In this document: piece after piece, positions 1 through 5,986 of the stretch
Layout: the number at the start of each line of letters is the position of its first letter
How positions within the stretch are numbered: position 1 is the first letter of the stretch
Source of the DNA: Pseudomonadota bacterium
GTDB lineage: Bacteria; Pseudomonadota; Gammaproteobacteria; Burkholderiales; Burkholderiaceae_B
Reading direction: 5' to 3'
Length of the DNA stretch: 12,854 nucleotides
Assembly: GCA_023427945.1 (NCBI GenBank)
Contig: JAEYZR010000355.1
Span: 1 to 12,854, forward strand
Notes under the pieces: generated by a model
Databases searched by the model: none
Seen by the model: the letters and a program-made list of their open reading frames with translations, nothing else
What the model was told of the DNA's origin: nothing
Position numbers and translations under genes: made by a program

Positions 1-843
1 GCGACCGATACCGTGGCACGCACCGTCATGGACAAGCTGGGGCAACGCCTGAAGCAGCAGATCATCGTGGAGAACCGCCCGGGCGCCAACGGCACTGTAG
101 GCACGGCCGCCGGTGCGCGTGCCGAGCCGGATGGCTATAACTTCGTGATGGTCCTGGCTGCGCATGCAGCCAATCCGAGCCTGTATAAAAATCTGCCCTA
201 CAAGCCCACGGATCTCCTGCCGGTCAGCCATATCGCCGATCTCCCGCTGTTTCTCTTCGTGAACAACGACATTCCCGCCAATTCGGTCCAGGAGTTCATC
301 GACTACGCCAGGAAAAACGAGGGCAAGCTCAACTATGCATCCAGCGGCACAGGCTCCAGCGCGCATCTGACGGGCGTGTTCTTCGCCATGAAGACTGGCC
401 TGAAGATGACCCATATCCCGTACAAGGGCAGCGCACCATTCCTGGCGGACCTGATGGGCGGCCAGGTCAGCATGGCGTTTGATGCATCGGTGGTTCCCAT
501 GCCCCAGGCGCGCGCCGGCAAACTCAAGGTGCTGGCGGTCGCGTCGCAGCAACGCTGGCCCGAGAATCCCGATACGCCCACTCTCCAGGAAGCCGGTGTG
601 CCCGATTTCGTCATGAACTCATGGGCCGGGTTGATGGCGCCCAAGGGGACACCGCCGGCCATCATCGACCGCATGTCGCGCGAGATTGCAGAAGTGGTCA
701 AGATGCCGGAGGTCAAGGCCACATTCACCATAGCGGGTTTTCTGCCGGTTGGCGGATCGCCTGCCGAATTCGGCCAGCTCATCGAGAACGACTCGACGAA
801 GTACGCGAAGATCATCGAAGCCGCAGGTGTCACGGTCCAGTAG
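1..843 (+). CDS. Bug-family (TTT) periplasmic substrate-binding protein, 5' truncated by window edge
   Basis: The reading frame is open from base 1 (first residues ATDTVARTVMDK) and ends at TAG 841-843, giving 280 residues. A full Bug protein has about 320-325, so the signal peptide and first strand lie outside the window. Family signs are the ATD that normally follows a PGG loop, IIVENRPGANG at about residues 21-31, DGYNFVMV, the serine-rich SSGTGSSAHL loop and the HIPYKGSAP segment, all typical of the two-lobed Bug fold. Such receptors bind carboxylates, aromatic acids or related small molecules in the periplasm and usually work with a TctAB-type membrane pair or as orphan sensors; no TctA or TctB is visible here. 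The SDR gene begins 103 bases downstream on the same strand with its own ribosome site, so co-transcription is likely. The ligand cannot be inferred. Family assignment is firm. Confidence 0.93.
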   Translation, partial: ATDTVARTVMDKLGQRLKQQIIVENRPGANGTVGTAAGARAEPDGYNFVMVLAAHAANPSLYKNLPYKPTDLLPVSHIADLPLFLFVNNDIPANSVQEFIDYARKNEGKLNYASSGTGSSAHLTGVFFAMKTGLKMTHIPYKGSAPFLADLMGGQVSMAFDASVVPMPQARAGKLKVLAVASQQRWPENPDTPTLQEAGVPDFVMNSWAGLMAPKGTPPAIIDRMSREIAEVVKMPEVKATFTIAGFLPVGGSPAEFGQLIENDSTKYAKIIEAAGVTVQ

Positions 844-946
844 TCCGGGCCGCGTTTCCACCAGCGATCGATCGACCATCAACCGGCCACGGGTGAGGTG
901 CCGCTTGCGGCTTGCCCACCCTGTCGCCATTCAGAGGGAGCAGGAA

Positions 947-1726
947 TTGGATCTTGGCATAGCAGGTAAACGCGCACTGGTCTGCGCGTCAAGCAAAGGC
1001 CTGGGACGTGCGTGCGCCATATCGCTGGCCCGTGAGGGCGTGGAACTCACGCTGGTCGCCCGAGGCGAACAGGCGCTCGAATCGACGGCTGAGTTCATTC
1101 GTGCATCCACTGGCGCAAAGGTGCAGTACGTGGTGGCCGATATCGCCACGCAGGAAGGGCGGGAGCGGGTGCTGCAGGCGTGTCCCGAACCCGACATCCT
1201 GGTGAACAATGCAGGCGGACCCAAACCGGGCGATTTCCGCGACTGGTCGCGTGAGGACTGGATCGCGGCGCTGGATGCCAATATGCTCGCCCCGATTGCG
1301 CTGATCAAGGCAACCGTGGATGGCATGATCGAGCGTCGTTTCGGGCGTATCGTGAACATCACCTCGGCCGCGGTGAAGCATCCGGTGGCCACACTGGGCC
1401 TGTCCAACGGTGCACGCAGTGGCCTCACAGGATTCGTGGCCGGCCTGGCGCGCCAGACTGTGGCGCACAACGTGACGATCAACAACGTATTGCCCGGCCC
1501 CTTCGACACCGACCGACTGCGCACCACGGGCGCTCTTGAGGCCAAGGCGCGCGGCGTGAGCATCGAGGAGGTGATCGCCCGCCGGGCGAGTGCCAATCCT
1601 TCAGGGCGTCTGGGTGACCCCGCCGAGTTCGGTGACGCCTGCGCGTTCTTCTGCAGTGCGCAGGCTGGTTTCATCACGGGGCAGAACCTGGTGCTCGATG
1701 GCGGAGCCTATCCGGGCACGCACTGA
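947..1726 (+). CDS. SDR-fold oxidoreductase-like protein lacking the canonical catalytic Tyr/Lys
   Basis: A 259-residue Rossmann-fold protein of the short-chain dehydrogenase/reductase superfamily. I chose TTG 947 because GGGAG (936-940) lies six bases upstream and the protein then begins MDLGIAGKRALV, as SDRs do; the frame is open further upstream (to 749) but that part is not SDR-like. Seen: a dinucleotide loop CASSKGLG (13-20), where the usual TGxxxGxG has C and A for T and G; NNAGG at 87-91; Ser140 in NITSAAV; and SNGAR at 153-157, exactly where YxxxK should be. The C-terminal GQNLVLDGGAYPG (245-257) is typical. An SDR-like subgroup resembling beta-ketoacyl-ACP reductases but deviating at both the cofactor motif and the tetrad is known, and this fits it. 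Fold is certain; activity and substrate are unknown. It follows a Bug receptor, suggesting a role in metabolism of an imported compound. Confidence 0.9.
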   Translation: MDLGIAGKRALVCASSKGLGRACAISLAREGVELTLVARGEQALESTAEFIRASTGAKVQYVVADIATQEGRERVLQACPEPDILVNNAGGPKPGDFRDWSREDWIAALDANMLAPIALIKATVDGMIERRFGRIVNITSAAVKHPVATLGLSNGARSGLTGFVAGLARQTVAHNVTINNVLPGPFDTDRLRTTGALEAKARGVSIEEVIARRASANPSGRLGDPAEFGDACAFFCSAQAGFITGQNLVLDGGAYPGTH

Positions 1727-1748
1727 ACGGCGCGTGCCACGCCGATCA

Positions 1749-1772
1749 GTCTGACGCTGGCCGGCGTCAGAC
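1749..1772. terminator. Possible bidirectional hairpin between convergent genes
   Basis: GTCTGACGC (1749-1757) pairs perfectly with GCGTCAGAC (1764-1772) around a six-base loop. It lies just after the SDR stop and just beyond the dioxygenase stop on the other strand, where a terminator serving both would sit. There is no T-run on either side, so intrinsic termination is unproven. A second copy of the right arm sits at 1786-1794 because of the tandem duplication. Confidence 0.4.
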
Positions 1773-1804
1773 GGGACGCTCGCCGGCGTCAGACGGGACG
1801 CTCG
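1761..1804. repeat. Perfect 22-bp tandem duplication over the dioxygenase stop codon
   Basis: The units 1761-1782 and 1783-1804 are identical (CCGGCGTCAG...GACGCTCG). The 22-base periodicity runs slightly further, from 1760 to 1806. The dioxygenase stop (TCA on the + strand, 1789-1791) lies in the right unit; the left unit carries a duplicate of the last codons and stop, now outside the gene. It looks like a recent slippage or replication duplication. Confidence 0.9.
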
Positions 1805-2613
1805 CCCTTTAACGTGATGCGCTGCATGACCCGCCGGAAGCCGTGGTAATCGTTGATCGGGTTGTGCATCGCACAGCGGTTGTCCCAGAACGCAATCGCA
1901 TGGCGTGACCACACGAACCGACACGTGAACTCGGGTTTGATCTGATGTTCGAACAGGAAGGAGAGCAGCGCTGCGCTTTCCTGATCGCTCATTCCTTTGA
2001 TGCCGGCGGTGTGCGCCACATTCACATAAAGAGACTTGCGGCCCGTCTCGGGATGGGTGCGCACGATGGGGTGTTCGGCCAGGTAATCCCTGGGCGCCTC
2101 GGTCTTGCCATCGGACTTCATGCGGTCTTCGCGGGTGCGCGATACGTCGGCCTTGGCCGATGTGCTGATGCCCACCAGCCCGTCCAGCAAGCCCTTCATC
2201 GTTTCAGACAACGTCTCGTAGGCCAGGTACTGGTTGGCAAACAAGGTGTCCCCGCCGTAGGGAGGGATTTCCTGCGCAAGCAGCATCGAGCCCATGGGCG
2301 GCTCTTCCAGGTACGTGGTGTCCGAATGCCAGATCCCCCCGAAGTTCACGCGTTCGTTTTCCAGCTTTTTCACTTCGATGATCTGGCTGAATCCCTCGAG
2401 CCCTTTGACGTAGGGGTATTCGACCGGCTCCCCCATCGCCCGGGCAAACGCGAGAAACTGCCCGGGATCGAGATCCTGATCGCGGAAGAAGATCACCTGG
2501 TGATCGAGCAGGGCCTGGCGAACGGCTTGTGCGGATTCAGCGGTCAAGGGCGTGCGCAGGTCAATGTCCGAAAGCTCCGCCCCGAGTGCTCCTGCCACTT
2601 GTCTGATTTTCAT
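1789..2613 (-). CDS. TauD/TfdA-family Fe(II)/2-oxoglutarate-dependent dioxygenase
   Basis: 274 residues, close to the 280 usual for TauD-type enzymes. These cytoplasmic enzymes couple 2-oxoglutarate decarboxylation to hydroxylation of a substrate, often releasing sulfite from sulfonates or cleaving ether-linked aromatic acids. The iron site is visible: His96 and Asp98 in IWHSDTTY, and His250 in WDNRCAMH. Arg261, eleven residues after the distal His as in E. coli TauD, should hold the 2-oxoglutarate carboxylate; Arg265 matches the TauD substrate-side arginine. VIFFRDQDLDP (40-50) and GGDTLFANQYLAY (120-132) are also typical. ATG 2613 begins the conserved first strand. It is divergent from a Bug receptor with 74 bases between starts, suggesting one regulon: the receptor brings in what the enzyme attacks. 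The substrate cannot be read; the nearest named homologue could be taurine, alkylsulfonate or 2,4-D dioxygenase. The stop codon lies inside a tandem duplication. Confidence 0.93.
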   Translation of the reverse strand: MKIRQVAGALGAELSDIDLRTPLTAESAQAVRQALLDHQVIFFRDQDLDPGQFLAFARAMGEPVEYPYVKGLEGFSQIIEVKKLENERVNFGGIWHSDTTYLEEPPMGSMLLAQEIPPYGGDTLFANQYLAYETLSETMKGLLDGLVGISTSAKADVSRTREDRMKSDGKTEAPRDYLAEHPIVRTHPETGRKSLYVNVAHTAGIKGMSDQESAALLSFLFEHQIKPEFTCRFVWSRHAIAFWDNRCAMHNPINDYHGFRRVMQRITLKGERPV

Positions 2614-2687
2614 ATGTCTGCCCCATTTCTGTTTCCGGTTCGACCGGGGTTATAAGTATCATCCAATAATAACCACAAGGAGACAGC
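2614..2687. promoter_or_regulatory. Divergent promoter/operator region between dioxygenase and Bug receptor
   Basis: This short AT-rich gap must hold both promoters. For the dioxygenase (minus strand) a plausible pair is TTGTGG (complement of 2673-2678) and TATAAC (complement of 2649-2654), 18 bases apart, placing transcription start about 30 bases before the start codon. GGTTAT (2648-2653) and ATAACC (2669-2674) form a perfect 6-bp dyad with a 15-base spacer, overlapping both promoter elements, as an operator would. No regulator gene is adjacent. The Bug gene has a strong ribosome site AAGGAG at 2677-2682. Assignments are by eye. Confidence 0.45.
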
Positions 2688-3656
2688 ATGCGAATCTCAC
2701 AGTTGTTGGCGGGGGCAGCCGCTTCGCTTGCGGTAGGCGCGTCCGGCGCTCAGGCCGCCGATGCCTTTCCTGCCCAGCCGGTACGCATCGTTGTCCCACA
2801 AACCACTGGAGGCGCCTCGGACACCCTGGCCAGAATCCTGGCGCAAGGACTGAGTGATAAATGGAAGCAGCCTGTGGTGGTGGAAAACCGCCCCGGGGCG
2901 GGCGGAAATCTCGGCATGGATGCGGTCGCCCGGTCGCCTGCCGATGGCTACACCCTGCTGATGAGCTACGAGGGAACACACGCCATCAACGGCTCCGTCT
3001 ACAAGGATCTGCCGTTCGACCCACAAAAAGACTTCGACCCGGTAGCAACCGTCGCCATATTGCCCTTCGTGGCGGTCACCCACCCACAAAGTGGCCTGCG
3101 CAGTCTGCCGGAACTGGTCGAGGCCGCACGCAAAAGCCGTTTGAACTACGGTTCTGCCGGTAATGGTTCGGCCAATCATCTTCTGGGCGAAATGTTCAAT
3201 TCGGCAGCCGACATCAAGCTGGTCCACGTGCCCTATCGTGGTGCAGCCCCGGCCATCCAGGATCTCCTGGGCGGGCGTCTGCATGTCGTGTTCACCAGCC
3301 TGCCGTCGGTGAAAGCCTTCATCGATGCGCACACCTTGCGCGCACTTGCCGTGACCAGTGCCGAGCGCACGCCCGCCGCGCCCGACGTGCCTACGGTGGC
3401 GGAAAGCGGTTATCCGGGTTTCGACGTCAGCCCGTGGTTCGGTATTTTTGCGCCTGCGGGTGTGCCACCCGAGCGCATCACCCGAATCAATCAGGACATC
3501 AATGCACTGCTGGAAAGTCCCGATATCGACCAGAAACTCCGGGCGCAGGGTGCGGTGCCCTATGCGTCCAGCCCCGAGGCGTTTCGCAAGTTGCTAGGCG
3601 ATTCGATTGCAAAGTGGGCCGGTGCCGTGCGTGCGTCCGGCGCGCGACTGGACTGA
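2688..3656 (+). CDS. Bug-family (TTT) periplasmic substrate-binding protein
   Basis: A complete 322-residue Bug receptor. The N-terminus has Arg at 2, a hydrophobic stretch (6-19) and AQA at 21-23, a signal peptidase I site, so the mature protein is periplasmic. Then come PVRIVVPQTTGGASDTLAR, where the usual PGG loop reads TGG and Asp closes the ligand loop, VVVENRPGAGGN, DGYTLLMSYEGT, the glycine/serine loop NYGSAGNGSANH, HVPYRGAAPAIQDLLGG and SGYPGFDVSPWFGIFAPAGVP. These are in the normal family order and spacing. Start choice is supported by AAGGAG five bases before ATG 2688. It is divergent from the dioxygenase, and the first Bug fragment in the window is clearly a different protein (no long identical runs), so this is not a recent duplication. 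No membrane TctAB genes are seen nearby; it may be an orphan receptor using a distant permease. Ligand unknown. Confidence 0.95.
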   Translation: MRISQLLAGAAASLAVGASGAQAADAFPAQPVRIVVPQTTGGASDTLARILAQGLSDKWKQPVVVENRPGAGGNLGMDAVARSPADGYTLLMSYEGTHAINGSVYKDLPFDPQKDFDPVATVAILPFVAVTHPQSGLRSLPELVEAARKSRLNYGSAGNGSANHLLGEMFNSAADIKLVHVPYRGAAPAIQDLLGGRLHVVFTSLPSVKAFIDAHTLRALAVTSAERTPAAPDVPTVAESGYPGFDVSPWFGIFAPAGVPPERITRINQDINALLESPDIDQKLRAQGAVPYASSPEAFRKLLGDSIAKWAGAVRASGARLD

Positions 3657-3677
3657 GCAGAAGGCCTGACGACTCAT

Positions 3678-3695
3678 GCCCGCTGACAGCAGGGC
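3678..3695 (+). terminator. Weak hairpin after Bug receptor gene
   Basis: GCCCGCT (3678-3684) pairs with AGC-A-GGGC (3688-3695) with one bulged A and a three-base loop, 22 bases after the Bug stop and before the convergent TVP38-type gene ends. No T-run follows. It is the only candidate terminator in this 69-bp gap, so it is offered with low confidence. Confidence 0.25.
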
Positions 3696-3725
3696 GTGGG
3701 CCACCGGGGTATCAAAACTGAAGTA

Positions 3726-4442
3726 TCAATCCTCTTCGTGCGAGGCTTTGCTGCGCATATAGCGCCGCACCAGAATGCCAGCGGCAATCAGTACCGCGGC
3801 GGCTCCCGCCAGTATCCACAACGAGTTCTCGTCCGACGTCATGGCGGCTTCGGCCAGCTGGTCAGCGAACAGCACCTTTATCAGAATGCCAGGCGACATG
3901 CCGATGAGCGTGCCCAGCAGATAGTCGCGCCATGAGACATGCGACGCCCCGAGGATGGCGTTGATCACCGCAAAAGGCGCCACCGGGACGATCCGGATAG
4001 TGATGACCGATCGCAAACCCTTGCGAGCCACCTTGTGGCTCAACGCGTCCACGCGCTTGCCGCCCAGTCGGGCCAGTCGTTCGCCGCCGATTGCCGCCCC
4101 TACGCCATACGTCGCCATTGCGCTGGCGCCTGTCCCCACCAGAGCGTAGAGCAAGCCTGGCCACGCGCCGAACACCAGTCCGGTAACCGCGATGGTCAGG
4201 GACACCGGCAGCAGAATCAGGCCTCCCACGACATAGACGGCCAGCACGATCAACGGCGCAGAGCGCATGTCTTCCAGTTCTTGCGCCCACTTGGACAAGA
4301 CTTCCACCGTGGCCACCTCGCGCAGCGGTGTGGCCGACCACAACAGCGCCAAGGCGCCGGCAAGCGCCAGCGTGCCGATGATGAACGCGATGCGCAGGCG
4401 CGTATTGCCTTGGGGGGGGGCCGAGGAAGCGGTTTGGGTCAT
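3726..4442 (-). CDS. TVP38/TMEM64-type (VTT/SNARE-associated) inner membrane protein
   Basis: 238 residues from ATG 4442. A short polar N-terminus precedes a membrane helix (about 16-35), then a cytoplasmic or periplasmic stretch, a hydrophobic block IVLAVYVVGGLILLPVSLTI, and the family core with LVFGAWPGLLYALVGTG, TYGVGAAIGG and, after a basic segment, TIRIVPVAPFAVINAILGAS; a last helix and the basic tail VRRYMRSKA follow. This pattern (G-rich helix pair plus R-x-x-P) is that of the DedA/VTT superfamily, thought to act in membrane lipid movement or homeostasis; no specific activity can be claimed. It lies directly downstream of sdaA on the same strand, so probably co-transcribed. An alternative ATG at 4505 starts one base after the sdaA stop and adds 21 Arg/His-rich residues; it allows coupled translation, but the extension is not family-like and neither start has a strong ribosome site. 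Codons 8-11 contain a run of nine C. Confidence 0.85.
   Translation of the reverse strand: MTQTASSAPPQGNTRLRIAFIIGTLALAGALALLWSATPLREVATVEVLSKWAQELEDMRSAPLIVLAVYVVGGLILLPVSLTIAVTGLVFGAWPGLLYALVGTGASAMATYGVGAAIGGERLARLGGKRVDALSHKVARKGLRSVITIRIVPVAPFAVINAILGASHVSWRDYLLGTLIGMSPGILIKVLFADQLAEAAMTSDENSLWILAGAAAVLIAAGILVRRYMRSKASHEED
4412..4420. repeat. Nine-base C homopolymer (coding strand) in the TVP38-type gene
   Basis: Nine consecutive G on the + strand, read as nine C in codons 8-11 of the gene (Ala-Pro-Pro-Gln). Any change by one or two bases would shift the frame before the first membrane helix. This is the longest homopolymer I noticed in the window and is of the type that mediates phase variation in other bacteria, including C-tracts of Bordetella. 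Confidence 0.9.
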
Positions 4443-4506
4443 GGGCGCATTGTGAAGCAAATGGCGTGCTCGTGCGAAATGTCGTCCCCGCCATGTCGGG
4501 TGCATG

Positions 4507-5877
4507 TCAGCAGGCCACCACGCTGACCGCCAGTCCGCCCAACGACGTCTCTTTGTATTTGTGCGACATGTCGCGCCCCGTATCGCGCATGGTCTGGATC
4601 ACCTGGTCCAGTGACACCATGTGCTGACCGTCCTGACGCAGCGCCATTTGTGCGGCGTTGACCGCCTTGACTGCGGCGATGGCATTGCGCTCGATACAGG
4701 GAATCTGCACCAGCCCGCCAATCGGGTCGCATGTGAGTCCGAGGTTGTGCTCCAGGCCGATCTCTGCCGCATTCTCCACCTGCTCTGGGGTGCCCCCCAT
4801 GACTTCGGCAAGACCTGCGGCGGCCATTGCACAGGCCGATCCCACCTCGCCCTGGCAACCCACTTCCGCACCCGATATGGAGGCATTGGTCTTGCAGAGA
4901 ATGCCAATGGCCGCAGCCGTCAGCAGAAACCTGGCAGGATCGCTCGCCCGCGCCTGCGGGTTGAACTGCATGTAGTAGTGCAGCACCGCCGGCACGATCC
5001 CCGCAGCACCGTTGGTGGGCGCAGTCACGACACGACCGCCCGCAGCGTTCTCTTCGTTGACAGCCAGCGCATACAGATTCAGCCAGTCCATCGCCGCCAG
5101 GCCATGATCGTGCGCGCGTGTTTCCGGCCCCAGCATGGTCTGATGCAGACGACGAGCACGCCGTCGCACCCGCAGCCCGCCAGGCAGCTCACCCTGGGCC
5201 TGCATGCCGGCTTGAACACATGCTTGCATGGCTTGCCAGATATCCTGCAGTCTGGCGTCGATATCTTCCTGTGTCGCCCAGGTTCGTTCATTGGCGAGCA
5301 TGACTTGCGCGATGCTCAAGTCCTGTTCTTTGCACAGGCTCAGGAGTGCCTGGGCGGTGGCAAATGGGTAAGGAGGTTGAGCACGGGTGACGGCAGGCAG
5401 CGCCCCTGTCGCCTCGGCTTCATCCAGAACAAAGCCGCCTCCTACCGAATAGTAGGTTCGTGTGAGCACCGACCGGCCATCCTGCAAGGCGTGCAGGCGC
5501 AACGCGTTGGGATGATAGGGCAGGGCCTGCAGATGAAATGCGATATCCCGTTCCGGTTGAAATTCGATCCTGCCGATACCTGGGGCGTGAAAAGTGCCTT
5601 CGGAAAACGCAGCAGAGACCGCTGGGGCGACTTCGCGAGGATCGACACTTTCCGGCAGCAACCCCATCAACCCCATCACCACGGCACGGTCGGTGGCATG
5701 GCCGATACCTGTCGCGCCCAGCGATCCGAACAGTTCGATCTTGAACCCGTTGACACCGGTTTTATTGCCATCGACTGCCCGCGCCAGGAAGTCGCTGGCG
5801 GCACGCATCGGGCCGACCGTGTGCGAACTCGACGGCCCGATGCCAATCTTGAAAAGATCAAATACGCTGATAGTCAC
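4507..5877 (-). CDS. sdaA: L-serine dehydratase (L-serine deaminase), single-chain iron-sulfur type
   Basis: 456 residues, the normal length. It converts L-serine to pyruvate and ammonia in the cytoplasm using an oxygen-sensitive 4Fe-4S cluster, not pyridoxal phosphate. The N-terminal half (1-about 160) begins SVFDLFKIGIGPSSSHTVGPM, the family signature of the beta domain; the C-terminal half is the catalytic alpha domain with TAPTNGAAGIVPAV (285-298). Cys341 (EVGCQGE), Cys383 and Cys394 (CDPIGGLVQIPC) match the three cluster cysteines of the Legionella enzyme, each shifted by two, and the last residue Cys456 matches the C-terminal cysteine that caps the cluster and the active site there. Start is GTG 5877 (VTISVFDLF), with GAGAG upstream; it gives the standard family N-terminus. 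A LysR gene is divergent with 109 bases between. A membrane protein gene follows 64 bases (or 1 base) downstream. Assignment is very secure. Confidence 0.97.
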   Translation of the reverse strand: MTISVFDLFKIGIGPSSSHTVGPMRAASDFLARAVDGNKTGVNGFKIELFGSLGATGIGHATDRAVVMGLMGLLPESVDPREVAPAVSAAFSEGTFHAPGIGRIEFQPERDIAFHLQALPYHPNALRLHALQDGRSVLTRTYYSVGGGFVLDEAEATGALPAVTRAQPPYPFATAQALLSLCKEQDLSIAQVMLANERTWATQEDIDARLQDIWQAMQACVQAGMQAQGELPGGLRVRRRARRLHQTMLGPETRAHDHGLAAMDWLNLYALAVNEENAAGGRVVTAPTNGAAGIVPAVLHYYMQFNPQARASDPARFLLTAAAIGILCKTNASISGAEVGCQGEVGSACAMAAAGLAEVMGGTPEQVENAAEIGLEHNLGLTCDPIGGLVQIPCIERNAIAAVKAVNAAQMALRQDGQHMVSLDQVIQTMRDTGRDMSHKYKETSLGGLAVSVVAC

Positions 5878-5986
5878 GCTAAACTCTCTCGTTCGAATAC
5901 AACGACGCCATCATCTAATCATGTATTGATACGTCCGACGAGCGACGTTGGCTATCACAAGGCATTAGCAAAACTAAAGGGTAAGC
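5878..5986. promoter_or_regulatory. Divergent regulatory region sdaA / LysR gene
   Basis: The gap must contain both promoters and, if the usual LysR layout holds, the regulator's binding site. ATCA-N5-TGAT at 5918-5930 is a 13-bp dyad of LysR-box type; GTAT-N2-ATAC (5923-5932) overlaps it. A second dyad, ACGTC-N8-GACGT, lies at 5931-5948. The LysR gene is preceded by AAAGGG at 5976-5981. No convincing -35/-10 pair stands out on either strand, so which dyad is the operator is a guess. Confidence 0.4.

Noticed and set aside
749..946. Extension of the SDR frame upstream into the Bug gene
   Set aside because: The added residues are Ser/Arg-rich and overlap the Bug coding region; TTG 947 has a proper ribosome site and family N-terminus.
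1945..2655. A 236-codon open frame on the + strand opposite the dioxygenase
   Set aside because: Shadow; all conserved residues are on the other strand.
3709..3729. Direct repeat GTATCAA at 3709 and 3723
   Set aside because: Seven bases, two copies, at a gene end; easily chance.
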